DNA from: Labrys miyagiensis | Lineage (GTDB): Bacteria; Pseudomonadota; Alphaproteobacteria; Rhizobiales; Labraceae | Direction: 5' to 3' | Assembly: GCF_030160835.1 (NCBI RefSeq) | Contig: NZ_BSPC01000048.1 | Coordinates: 1-64,000, forward strand | DNA: 64,000 bases | Part shown: positions 57,254 to 64,000 of the stretch, one piece after another | How positions within the stretch are numbered: position 1 is the stretch's first letter | Layout of the letters: every line of letters begins with the position of its first letter | Translations under genes and position numbers: made by a program | The notes under the pieces: generated by a model | What the model saw: the letters and a program-made list of their open reading frames with translations, nothing else | Database searches by the model: none | Told to the model about the DNA's origin: nothing

Positions 57254-58525
57254 ATGCCCCTGCCTCCGAGCCTCAAGATCGACACCTCCCGTTCGCGCGT
57301 AGCCCTCAGCCCGGCCGATCCCGTCTTCGTGCAGGATCCCTATCCGACCTATCGGGCGATCCGCGAGGTCGCGCCGCTGTTCTTCTGGGAGGAATATGGC
57401 TGCTGGTGCGCCGCCTCCCACCAGCTTGTCTTCGATCTCTTCCGCGACAAGCGCTTCGGGCGCGAGATCCTGCATGTGGCGACGCGCCAGGAACTTGGCT
57501 GGCCGGAGCCGCAGACCCATCTCGCCCCCTTCGACGCCGTCGACGCCTATTCAATGCTGGAGCGCGAGCCGCCGGTGCACACGCGCCTGCGCACACTGGT
57601 GAACCGCGCCTTCGTCTCCCGGCATATCGAACGGCTGCGCCCGCGCATTGCCGCGCTCGCACATGAGTTGATCGATGGGTTCGAGCCGAGGGACAGGGTG
57701 GACCTCATCGAGGCTTTCGCAACGCCCATTCCTGTGATCCTGATCGCCGAGTTGCTCGGCGTTCCCGCCAGCATGGCGCCGCAGCTGCTCGACTGGTCGC
57801 ACCGCATGGTGGCGATGTATCAGTTCAACCGCACACGCAGCATCGAGGATCAGGCCGTTGCCGCAGCTGAGGAATTCAGCGCCTTCCTGCGCGGCTATGT
57901 CAGGGAACGCAGGGCTGCGCCACGCGATGATCTCATCAGCCACCTGATCGCTGCCGAAGCGCAGGGCGACAGGCTGAGCGAGGACGAGCTGATCTCAACC
58001 TGCATCCTGCTCCTCAATGCCGGCCACGAGGCGACAGTGCACGCCATCGGCAATGGCGTGAAGGCGATCCTGCGGGCCGGTCTCGACGCGTCTACGGTTC
58101 AAGCCGGCGGGGAGGGATTGGTGGAGGAGATGCTGCGCTTCGACCCGCCGCTGCACATGTTCAAGCGCTATGCTTTGGAGGATGTCGCGCTCGGCCCCGC
58201 GACCCTCCGCAAGGGCGAGCAGGTCGGCCTGCTGCTCGGCGCCGCCAACCATGATCCGGCCCGCTTCCCGGAGCCGGAGCGTTTCCTGCCTGGTCGCGAT
58301 CGCCCACCGCATGTCAGCTTCGGTGGCGGCATCCATTTCTGCGTGGGGGCGCCGCTGGCGAGGCTGGAGCTCGAGGTCGCCGTGCCGATCCTGTTCGAGC
58401 GCCTGCCGGGATTGCGGCTGGATGGGGTACCGCTCTATGGCGACACCTATCATTTCCATGGGCTGAGAGCGCTGGAGGTAAGCCTGGGAGCGCGGACGTC
58501 CTCGTCCGCTCTTCCTTCATCGTAG
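57254..58525 (+). CDS. Cytochrome P450
   Basis: 423-residue soluble class I P450. I-helix LLLNAGHEATVHAIGNG (with the conserved acid replaced around AGHE-T), ExxR in EEMLRFDPP, and the heme-binding loop FGGGIHFCVGAPLARLE with the Cys ligand. HFHGLRALEVSL is the normal C-terminus; the last 13 or so residues (GARTSSSALPSS) are encoded by the family A repeat that begins at 58484. No ferredoxin or reductase gene is nearby. Substrate unknown. Confidence 0.9.
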   Translation: MPLPPSLKIDTSRSRVALSPADPVFVQDPYPTYRAIREVAPLFFWEEYGCWCAASHQLVFDLFRDKRFGREILHVATRQELGWPEPQTHLAPFDAVDAYSMLEREPPVHTRLRTLVNRAFVSRHIERLRPRIAALAHELIDGFEPRDRVDLIEAFATPIPVILIAELLGVPASMAPQLLDWSHRMVAMYQFNRTRSIEDQAVAAAEEFSAFLRGYVRERRAAPRDDLISHLIAAEAQGDRLSEDELISTCILLLNAGHEATVHAIGNGVKAILRAGLDASTVQAGGEGLVEEMLRFDPPLHMFKRYALEDVALGPATLRKGEQVGLLLGAANHDPARFPEPERFLPGRDRPPHVSFGGGIHFCVGAPLARLELEVAVPILFERLPGLRLDGVPLYGDTYHFHGLRALEVSLGARTSSSALPSS

Positions 58526-58596
58526 AACGCCACGTTTCCAAGAGCGGATCGCCCGACACGCATTTATGCGTGTCGTGGGGACGTCCGCGCTCCCAG
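58484..58596. repeat. Paired palindromic repeat, family A, overlapping the P450 3' end
   Basis: Starts CTGGGAGCGCGGACGTCC inside the P450 frame and ends GGACGTCCGCGCTCCCAG directly next to the stop codon of the convergent SDR gene. The inner right arm carries the CGACAC extension also seen at 16024-16085. Confidence 0.87.
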
Positions 58597-59358
58597 CTAC
58601 GGCATCAACTGCCCGCCATTGATGTGCAGGATCTGCCCGGTGATATAGCCGGCCGCCGCATCCGAAGCCAGGAACAGCACCGCGCCGGCACATTCCTCCG
58701 CCGCGCCCAAACGCCCGAGCACGGTGCTCTGGCGCACGAATTCCAGGCGCTCTGGCGGGGTCGAGGCGTGGAAGGGGGTGGTGATTACGCCCGGCGCGAT
58801 GGCATTGGCGCGGATGTTCTTTGCTCCCAGATCCGTCGCCATGTGGCGGGTCAGGTTGTGGATGGCGGATTTGGCGGCGGCATAGATGGCCGAGCCCGGT
58901 GCGCCGCCATTGTTGCCGGCAATCGAACCGAGATTGACGATGGCCCCGCCACCCTGCTTCTCCAGATGCGGGATCGCAGCCTGCGTGCCCTCGATCACGG
59001 CGGCGACATTCAGGTTGAGGACCTTGTCGTAAAGGTCGCGGTCCAATTCTAGAAATGGCTTGCGGGCGATCAGCGACCCCGCGTTGTTGACGAGCACGTC
59101 GAGCCGCCCCAGCAGTGTCACCGCTTCCTCGACCACGCGCTTGGCCTCGCCTTCCTTGCCGAGGTCGCCACGGATCAGCCAGACCTTGCCGCCCGTCGCC
59201 TTGATGGCACTCTCGACCGCCCTGGCCTCGGCCTCGCTCGAATTGTAATGCGCGGCAACGAGGGCGCCTTCCGCTGCGAAGGCCTTGGCCACGGCGGCGC
59301 CGATCCCGGTGCTCGCACCCGTGACCAGCACACCCTTGCCTGCAAGATCGAGTTGCAT
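58597..59358 (-). CDS. SDR family oxidoreductase
   Basis: 253-residue classical SDR. TGASTGIG cofactor loop, NNAG, catalytic Ser in IVNLGSIAG and YAAAKSAIH (YxxxK), then IRANAIAPGVITTPF and LFLASDAAAGYITGQILHINGG at the C-terminus. It looks like 3-oxoacyl-ACP-reductase or glucose-dehydrogenase type SDRs; the substrate is not determined. Its stop codon abuts a family A repeat. Confidence 0.85.
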   Translation of the reverse strand: MQLDLAGKGVLVTGASTGIGAAVAKAFAAEGALVAAHYNSSEAEARAVESAIKATGGKVWLIRGDLGKEGEAKRVVEEAVTLLGRLDVLVNNAGSLIARKPFLELDRDLYDKVLNLNVAAVIEGTQAAIPHLEKQGGGAIVNLGSIAGNNGGAPGSAIYAAAKSAIHNLTRHMATDLGAKNIRANAIAPGVITTPFHASTPPERLEFVRQSTVLGRLGAAEECAGAVLFLASDAAAGYITGQILHINGGQLMP

Positions 59359-59634
59359 GGACGTTTCCTTTGATTGATGGTTTTGGGATTGTTCAGACCA
59401 ATGCCATCATTCGCGGAAACGGTGCCACGGCCAAGTCAAAAGATCGTGGGAGGCAGGGCAAGCCTGCCGTGCGAAGCGGCCGTGCTGATTTTTCGGTTGG
59501 GCGAGAGGGGCGCTCAACAATGAGATGGGCCTTCGAGGTCCCCCGCCACGTTTACGAGAAGAGGGGGCGCAAACGGCGACCCTTTTTCCTTGTCCGCCGC
59601 ATCTCGCCCAACCGTGGAGTTTACTCACATCAAC

Positions 59635-61995
59635 TCACGCCGCGGCGACGAAGCTGTCCACCACGCGCTTACGTCCGGCCTTGTCGAAATCCACGGTGAG
59701 CTTGTTGCCGTCGATCTCGGCGATGTCTCCATAGCCGAACTTCACATGGAACACGCGGTCGCCGACCTTGTGCACCGAGGCCGTGCCGGTGGAACGGGCG
59801 ACGAGTTCGCCCTCGATGGTCAGGGGCTCGCGGCGCGGCGGCGGCTGCGTCGCCTTGAAGCCGGAGGCCATGTTCTCACGGGCGCGCTGCCAGCCGGGCG
59901 TGGAATAAGTCGAGCCAGAGAAGGGCTGGGCCTTGTCGAAGCGGCTCATGGCAAAGGCACCGCCGGAGGAGTAGGAGCCTGAGGGCTCGACCACATCCAC
60001 ATGGGCTGCCGGCAATTCGTCGACGAAACGCGAGGGCATCGTCGCCTGCCAGAGGCCGTGGATGCGGCGGTTGGAGGCGAACCATACCTTGGCCCGGCGG
60101 CGGGCGCGGGTGAGGCCGACATAGGCCAGGCGCCGTTCCTCTTCGAGGCCGGCGCGGCCATTCTCGTCGAGCGAGCGCTGATGCGGGAACAGGCCCTCCT
60201 CCCAGCCGGGCAGGAAGACGGTGTCATATTCGAGGCCCTTGGCGCCGTGCAAGGTGAGGATCGAAACCTTGTCCTCGCTGGCGCCTTCCTCGCTGGCGTC
60301 CATCACCAGCGAGATGTGCTCGAGGAAGCCGGCCATGTTCTCGAAGCTCTCCATCGAGCGCACGAGTTCCTTGAGGTTTTCCAGCCGCCCGGCGGCCTCG
60401 GCCGTGCGATCCTTCTGCCACATGTCGGTGTAGCCGGATTCTTCCAGGATCAGTTCGGCGAGCTCCTGGTGGCCCAGCACTTCGCTCTGCGCTGCCCAGC
60501 GACCGAAGGCGGTCATCAGGTCGCGCAGCGTCTGGCGAGGCTTGGGCTTGAGCTCCTCCGTTTCCACCAGCACGCGGGCCGCCTGCATCATCGGCACGCT
60601 GTTGTGGCGGGCATAGTCGTGCAAGATCTGCACGGTGGCATCGCCGAGGCCGCGCTTGGGTACGTTGACGATGCGCTCGAAGGCAAGATCGTCGGCCGGC
60701 TGCATGGTGGCGCGGAAATAGGCGAGCGCATCGCGGATTTCGGCGCGCTCATAGAAGCGCGGGCCGCCGATGACGCGATAGGGCAGGCCGAGCGTGACGA
60801 AGCGATCCTCGAACTCGCGCATCTGGAAGGAGGCGCGTACCAGGATGGCGATGTCGTTGAGGGCGTGGCCTTTCCTTTGCAGGTTCTCGATCTCGTCGCC
60901 GATGGCGCGGGCTTCCTCGCCGGAATCCCAGGCGCCGGCTACTGTAACACGCTCGCCTTCGACATCGTCGGTGAACAAGGTCTTGCCGAGTCGACCTTCG
61001 TTGCGGGCGATGAGATGACCGGCCGCGCCAAGGATATGGCCAGTGGAGCGGTAGTTGCGCTCCAATCTAATAATAGTTGATCCTTGAAAGTCTTTCTCAA
61101 ACCGTAATATATTGTCTACTTCTGCTCCTCGCCATCCGTAGATCGACTGGTCGTCGTCGCCAACACAACATAGATTTACTTTCTCGCCCGCCGGTGCCTG
61201 GGAAAGCAGGCGCAGCCAGAGATATTGGGCGACATTGGTGTCCTGATATTCGTCCACCAGCATGAAGCGGAAGCGCCGGTGATATTCGGCGAGCACGCCG
61301 GGGTTCTCCCGAAAGAGGCGGATGCATTCGAGCAGGAGATCGCCGAAATCGGCGGCATTCAGCGTCTTCAGGCGGGCCTGGTAGGCGGCATAGAGCTCGC
61401 CGCCCTTGCCATTGGCGAAGGACATTGCCTCGCCGGCTGGTACCTGGGCCGGCGTGAGGCCTCGGTTCTTCCAGCTGTCGATGGCATTGGCGAGCTGGCG
61501 CGCGGGCCAGCGCTTCTCGTCGATGTCAGCGGCGGCAATCACCTGTTTCATCAGGCGGACCTGATCGTCGGTGTCGAGGATGGTGAAGTTAGACTTGAGG
61601 TCGACCAGCTCGGCATGCCGGCGCAGGATCTTCACGCCGATGGCATGGAAGGTGCCGAGCCAGGGCATGCCCTCGACACTCTGGCCGATCAGCACGCCGA
61701 TGCGCTCGCGCATCTCGCGGGCGGCCTTGTTGGTGAAGGTTACCGCCAGGATCTGGTACGGTGCGGCCCGGCCGGTGGCAAGGATATGGGCGATGCGGGT
61801 GGTGAGCACCCGCGTCTTGCCCGTGCCGGCGCCGGCCAGCACCAGCACGGGTCCGTCGAGCGTCTCCACCGCCGCGCGTTGCTCGGGGTTGAGACCCTGC
61901 AGATAGGCGGCAGGCCTCGCCGCCGCCATGGCACGCGCGGCAATGCCGCCGGCGGCCGGCTGGTGGGCGAGGGAAGGGGAACGCTCGTCGGACAA
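59635..61995 (-). CDS. uvrD: ATP-dependent DNA helicase UvrD/PcrA
   Basis: 786-residue superfamily 1A helicase of excision and mismatch repair. Motif I VLAGAGTGKTRVL, Ia TFTNKAAREMRER, II VDEYQDTN, III GDDDQSIYGWRGA, IV LERNYRST, V LTLHGAKGLEYDTVF and VI RRLAYVGLTRARR, with a C-terminal Tudor-like tail (VGDRVFHVKFGYGDIAEIDGNKLTVDF). Starts at TTG 61995; an in-frame ATG is at 61929. The segment 61061-61185, coding motif III to IV, is strongly AT-shifted with rare codons, unlike the rest of the gene. Confidence 0.94.
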   Translation of the reverse strand: MSDERSPSLAHQPAAGGIAARAMAAARPAAYLQGLNPEQRAAVETLDGPVLVLAGAGTGKTRVLTTRIAHILATGRAAPYQILAVTFTNKAAREMRERIGVLIGQSVEGMPWLGTFHAIGVKILRRHAELVDLKSNFTILDTDDQVRLMKQVIAAADIDEKRWPARQLANAIDSWKNRGLTPAQVPAGEAMSFANGKGGELYAAYQARLKTLNAADFGDLLLECIRLFRENPGVLAEYHRRFRFMLVDEYQDTNVAQYLWLRLLSQAPAGEKVNLCCVGDDDQSIYGWRGAEVDNILRFEKDFQGSTIIRLERNYRSTGHILGAAGHLIARNEGRLGKTLFTDDVEGERVTVAGAWDSGEEARAIGDEIENLQRKGHALNDIAILVRASFQMREFEDRFVTLGLPYRVIGGPRFYERAEIRDALAYFRATMQPADDLAFERIVNVPKRGLGDATVQILHDYARHNSVPMMQAARVLVETEELKPKPRQTLRDLMTAFGRWAAQSEVLGHQELAELILEESGYTDMWQKDRTAEAAGRLENLKELVRSMESFENMAGFLEHISLVMDASEEGASEDKVSILTLHGAKGLEYDTVFLPGWEEGLFPHQRSLDENGRAGLEEERRLAYVGLTRARRRAKVWFASNRRIHGLWQATMPSRFVDELPAAHVDVVEPSGSYSSGGAFAMSRFDKAQPFSGSTYSTPGWQRARENMASGFKATQPPPRREPLTIEGELVARSTGTASVHKVGDRVFHVKFGYGDIAEIDGNKLTVDFDKAGRKRVVDSFVAAA

Positions 61996-62066
61996 GGTGC
62001 GCTTTCGGATGATTCTCGGATGGCGGATAATGGCTTAGATGGGGGGCTGCGTCGAGTTTTGGAAGC

Positions 62067-62200
62067 CTGGGAGCGCGGACGTCCCGTCCGCTCTTGAAGC
62101 GGTTCGGCTCGAGAATGAAGAACGACGCACTATAACGAGCGTTGCATCTTTACTTGCAGCGGTTTCGCTTCAAGAGCGGACGGGACGTCCGCGCTCCCAG
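62067..62200. repeat. Paired palindromic repeat, family A
   Basis: Starts CTGGGAGCGCGGACGTCC and ends GGACGTCCGCGCTCCCAG, with CTCTTGAAGCGG and its mirror CCGCTTCAAGAG-like stretch inside. It lies between divergent uvrD and the LysE gene and fills half of their 263-base gap. Confidence 0.88.
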
Positions 62201-62258
62201 CTTGCGCTTCCCGCCCTTCCATGCAGCAATGCGCCTCACCCGCCTCCGGATTCTCCCC

Positions 62259-62897
62259 ATGATCAGCCTGTCGCTCCTGTTCGCCACCTTCCTTGCCGGC
62301 TTCATCTACACGATCGCGCCCGGCCCGGCCTTCCTTGCCCTGTTCACTCTCGGTGCGGCCAAAGGGCGGCGGCCGGGGGCCTGGTTCATGACGGGGCATC
62401 TGGTCGGCGATGTCACCTGGTCGGTGGCGGCGCTGGCGGCGATCGTCGGTGTCAGCCAGGTCGGGCCGATGCTGTTCGACATCCTCGGCATCTGCTGCGG
62501 CGTCTACCTGATCTATTTGGGTGTGCGGGCGATTACGACCCACAAGGATGGCAAGGCTGCGGTGATCGGCGCCGACAGACCGCTTCTGAACGGCGTGCTC
62601 TTCGGCCTCACCAATCCGAAATCCTATCCGGTGGCCTTCGCCACCTTCGGCGCGCTGGTGGCGCCCTATGGCTCGGCCATCACCTGGGGCGAGACGCCGG
62701 CCCTGATCGCCAGCGCCTTTCTCGGCTTTGTGGCGGCTGACCTCATCCTCTTCGTCGCCATCGGCCTTACGCCCGTGCGGCGCTTCTTCGCCCGCTATGG
62801 CGTGTGGGTGACGCGCATCGTCGGCGTGGCCTTCGTCGGCTTCGGCGCGAAGTCGCTGTTCGACGGCGCTCGTGGCCTCGTCTCGGCGCGGGGATAG
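62259..62897 (+). CDS. LysE family exporter
   Basis: 212-residue inner-membrane exporter: FLAGFIYTIAPGPAFLALFTLGAAKGRRPGAWFMTGHLVGD at the N-terminus, GICCGVYLIYLGVRAI, LLNGVLFGLTNPKSYPVAFATFGAL, ending with RYGVWVTRIVGVAFVGFGAKSLFDG. About six helices. ATG 62259 is used; ATG 62229 is an in-frame alternative. Ends facing the ABC permease gene, one base apart. Confidence 0.86.
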   Translation: MISLSLLFATFLAGFIYTIAPGPAFLALFTLGAAKGRRPGAWFMTGHLVGDVTWSVAALAAIVGVSQVGPMLFDILGICCGVYLIYLGVRAITTHKDGKAAVIGADRPLLNGVLFGLTNPKSYPVAFATFGALVAPYGSAITWGETPALIASAFLGFVAADLILFVAIGLTPVRRFFARYGVWVTRIVGVAFVGFGAKSLFDGARGLVSARG

Positions 62898-62898
62898 C

Positions 62899-64000
62899 TC
62901 ACCCCAACCGTTTGCGCGCCGCCGCGCTGGCGCCGCCGATCAGGCGGTCGGCGACGATGCCGATGAAGGCGATGGCGAGACCGGCGACGATGCCGCGCCC
63001 TGCATCCGCCTTGGCCAGCGCAATGAATACTTCCTGGCCGAGATCGCGCGTGCCGATCATCGCACAGATGATGATCATGCTGAGCGAGAGCAGTATGGTC
63101 TGGTTCAGGCCAAGCAGCACCTCGGGCAGCGCCATCGGCAGTTGCACGCGCCAGAAGGTCTGGCGTCGCGTGCAGCCGGCCGTCTTGGCCGCCTCGATCA
63201 AGGTGGGCGGCACCTGGCGCAGGCCGTGATTGGTGTAGCGGATCGCCGGCACGATGGCGAAGGACACGGTGGCGATCAAGGCGGTGACGTCGCCGACACG
63301 GAAGAGCATGACGATCGGGATGATGAAGCAGAAGGAAGGCAGCGTCTGCAGCGTATCGACGATCGGTTCGATGAAGCCAAAGACGCGGTCGCTGCGCGAG
63401 GCCCACACGCCGATGGGAATGCCGATCAGCAAAGCGATGATCGCCGAGACGCCGCAGAGATAGACGGTCGACATCGTCTTCTCCCACAGGCCGCAAGAGG
63501 CGCAGAACAGCACCAGCAGGCCGACCAGTCCGGCGAGCCGCCAGCCGCCGAGCCGGTAGCCGGCCAGCGCCAGCAGCACGAGGGCGCCAAGCCAGGGAAA
63601 GCCCTCGCAGAAGGCACGCATGGGGTTGAGGACGTAGAGGAGCAGGGCGACGCGGAAGGCCTCGATCCAGTCGAAGAAATGCACGGTGATCCAGTCGACT
63701 GCCGCCTTCCACCAGGGCGCTGTCGACAGGGTCCAGCCTGGCGGGAACTTGGCGAAGACGGGCAGGACGAGGCTCGCCAGCGTGGTCAGCAGCAAAACCG
63801 TCAGTGCCAGGACGAGATGCGGGTGTCGCGCCAGCAGGGATCTCTGGGCATGGTGCACGGGCGCGCCGCCCTTCGAAGCGAAAGCCTGCGAAAGCCGGTC
63901 GAGCGCAATGGCGAGCACCACGATGGCAAGCCCGGCCTCCATGCCTTGGCCGATCTTGAGAGCGCGGAGGGCGAGAAGCACGTCATAGCCGAGGCCGCCG
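62899..64000 (-). CDS. proW: Glycine betaine/proline-type ABC transporter permease (partial, start beyond window)
   Basis: At least 367 residues, cut at the window end; the frame stays open to base 64000. The visible start is the tail of a first permease domain (ALKIGQGMEAGLAIVVLAIALDRLSQ), then a complete second domain with ADVPLGI-like IIALLIGIPIGVWASRSDRVFGFIEPIVDTLQTLPSFCFIIPIVMLF and the EAA loop EAAKTAGCTRRQTFWRVQLPMALPEVLLGL, ending GIVAGLAIAFIGIVADRLIGG. Two fused permease halves are typical of rhizobial choline/betaine importers. The ATPase and binding protein should lie outside. Confidence 0.88.
   Translation of the reverse strand, partial: GGLGYDVLLALRALKIGQGMEAGLAIVVLAIALDRLSQAFASKGGAPVHHAQRSLLARHPHLVLALTVLLLTTLASLVLPVFAKFPPGWTLSTAPWWKAAVDWITVHFFDWIEAFRVALLLYVLNPMRAFCEGFPWLGALVLLALAGYRLGGWRLAGLVGLLVLFCASCGLWEKTMSTVYLCGVSAIIALLIGIPIGVWASRSDRVFGFIEPIVDTLQTLPSFCFIIPIVMLFRVGDVTALIATVSFAIVPAIRYTNHGLRQVPPTLIEAAKTAGCTRRQTFWRVQLPMALPEVLLGLNQTILLSLSMIIICAMIGTRDLGQEVFIALAKADAGRGIVAGLAIAFIGIVADRLIGGASAAARKRLG

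Overview
The window is GC-rich, densely coding DNA from an alphaproteobacterium, almost certainly of the order Hyphomicrobiales (Rhizobiales). The evidence is an alphaproteobacterial RNase P RNA, a dcw (division and cell wall) cluster running rsmH-ftsL-ftsI-murE-mraY-murD-ftsW-murG-murC-murB-ftsQ-ftsA-ftsZ-lpxC, then bamD-recN-ligA, and a regulator-metF pair of the SahR type. The genus is not certain from the sequence. The dense dispersed palindromes would suit a Labrys-like genome, but that is only a guess.

Layout. 0-14.5 kb holds single metabolic genes: a phage/VgrG-type spike protein, a cytochrome b paralogue that has lost most heme ligands, a zinc alcohol dehydrogenase, an Hsp70 homologue, an L-xylulose-reductase-like SDR, tam, an SGNH acyltransferase/esterase, a DAHP synthase with an upstream aromatic-rich leader peptide and attenuator, a LysE-type exporter, a MOSC protein, an ArsR-methyltransferase regulator with metF, a B3/4 protein and a ZntB/CorA transporter. 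14.5-21.5 kb has a peptidoglycan amidase and rnpB, then a patch of accessory genes (glycosyltransferase-like, PhyH-like dioxygenase, trypsin-like protease, DUF4424) where mraZ would normally lie. 21.5-41.5 kb is the dcw cluster, most of whose genes overlap or abut. It lacks mraZ, murF and ddl at their usual positions. A LysR-tautomerase pair sits between murD and ftsW, and an antisense nucleotidyltransferase between murC and murB. 41.7-47.6 kb carries bamD, recN, a RAYT transposase flanked by its REP palindromes, and ligA. 48-64 kb carries an AraC/azlCD set, pepP-like peptidase, prmA, an aminotransferase, a small AT-rich island between imperfect inverted repeats, an orphan sugar-binding protein, a P450, an SDR, uvrD, a LysE exporter and a betaine-type ABC permease cut by the window end.

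The most notable non-gene structure is a network of paired palindromic repeats in at least five sequence families. They are sometimes nested and often begin 0-5 bases after a stop codon. One family surrounds an intact RAYT gene, so the window holds both the probable mobilising enzyme and its substrates. The second notable structure is the DAHP synthase attenuator: a probably leaderless 27-codon ORF with a run of Phe/Tyr/Trp codons, an 8-bp antiterminator pairing and a 7-bp terminator hairpin followed by seven T.

The cell-envelope genes work together. murE, mraY, murD, murG, murC and murB make lipid II, ftsI and ftsW polymerise it at the septum, ftsL/Q/A/Z build the divisome, lpxC starts lipid A, and bamD assembles outer-membrane proteins. 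No tRNA or CRISPR array was seen. All functional calls rest on reading motifs in the translations; no database search was run.
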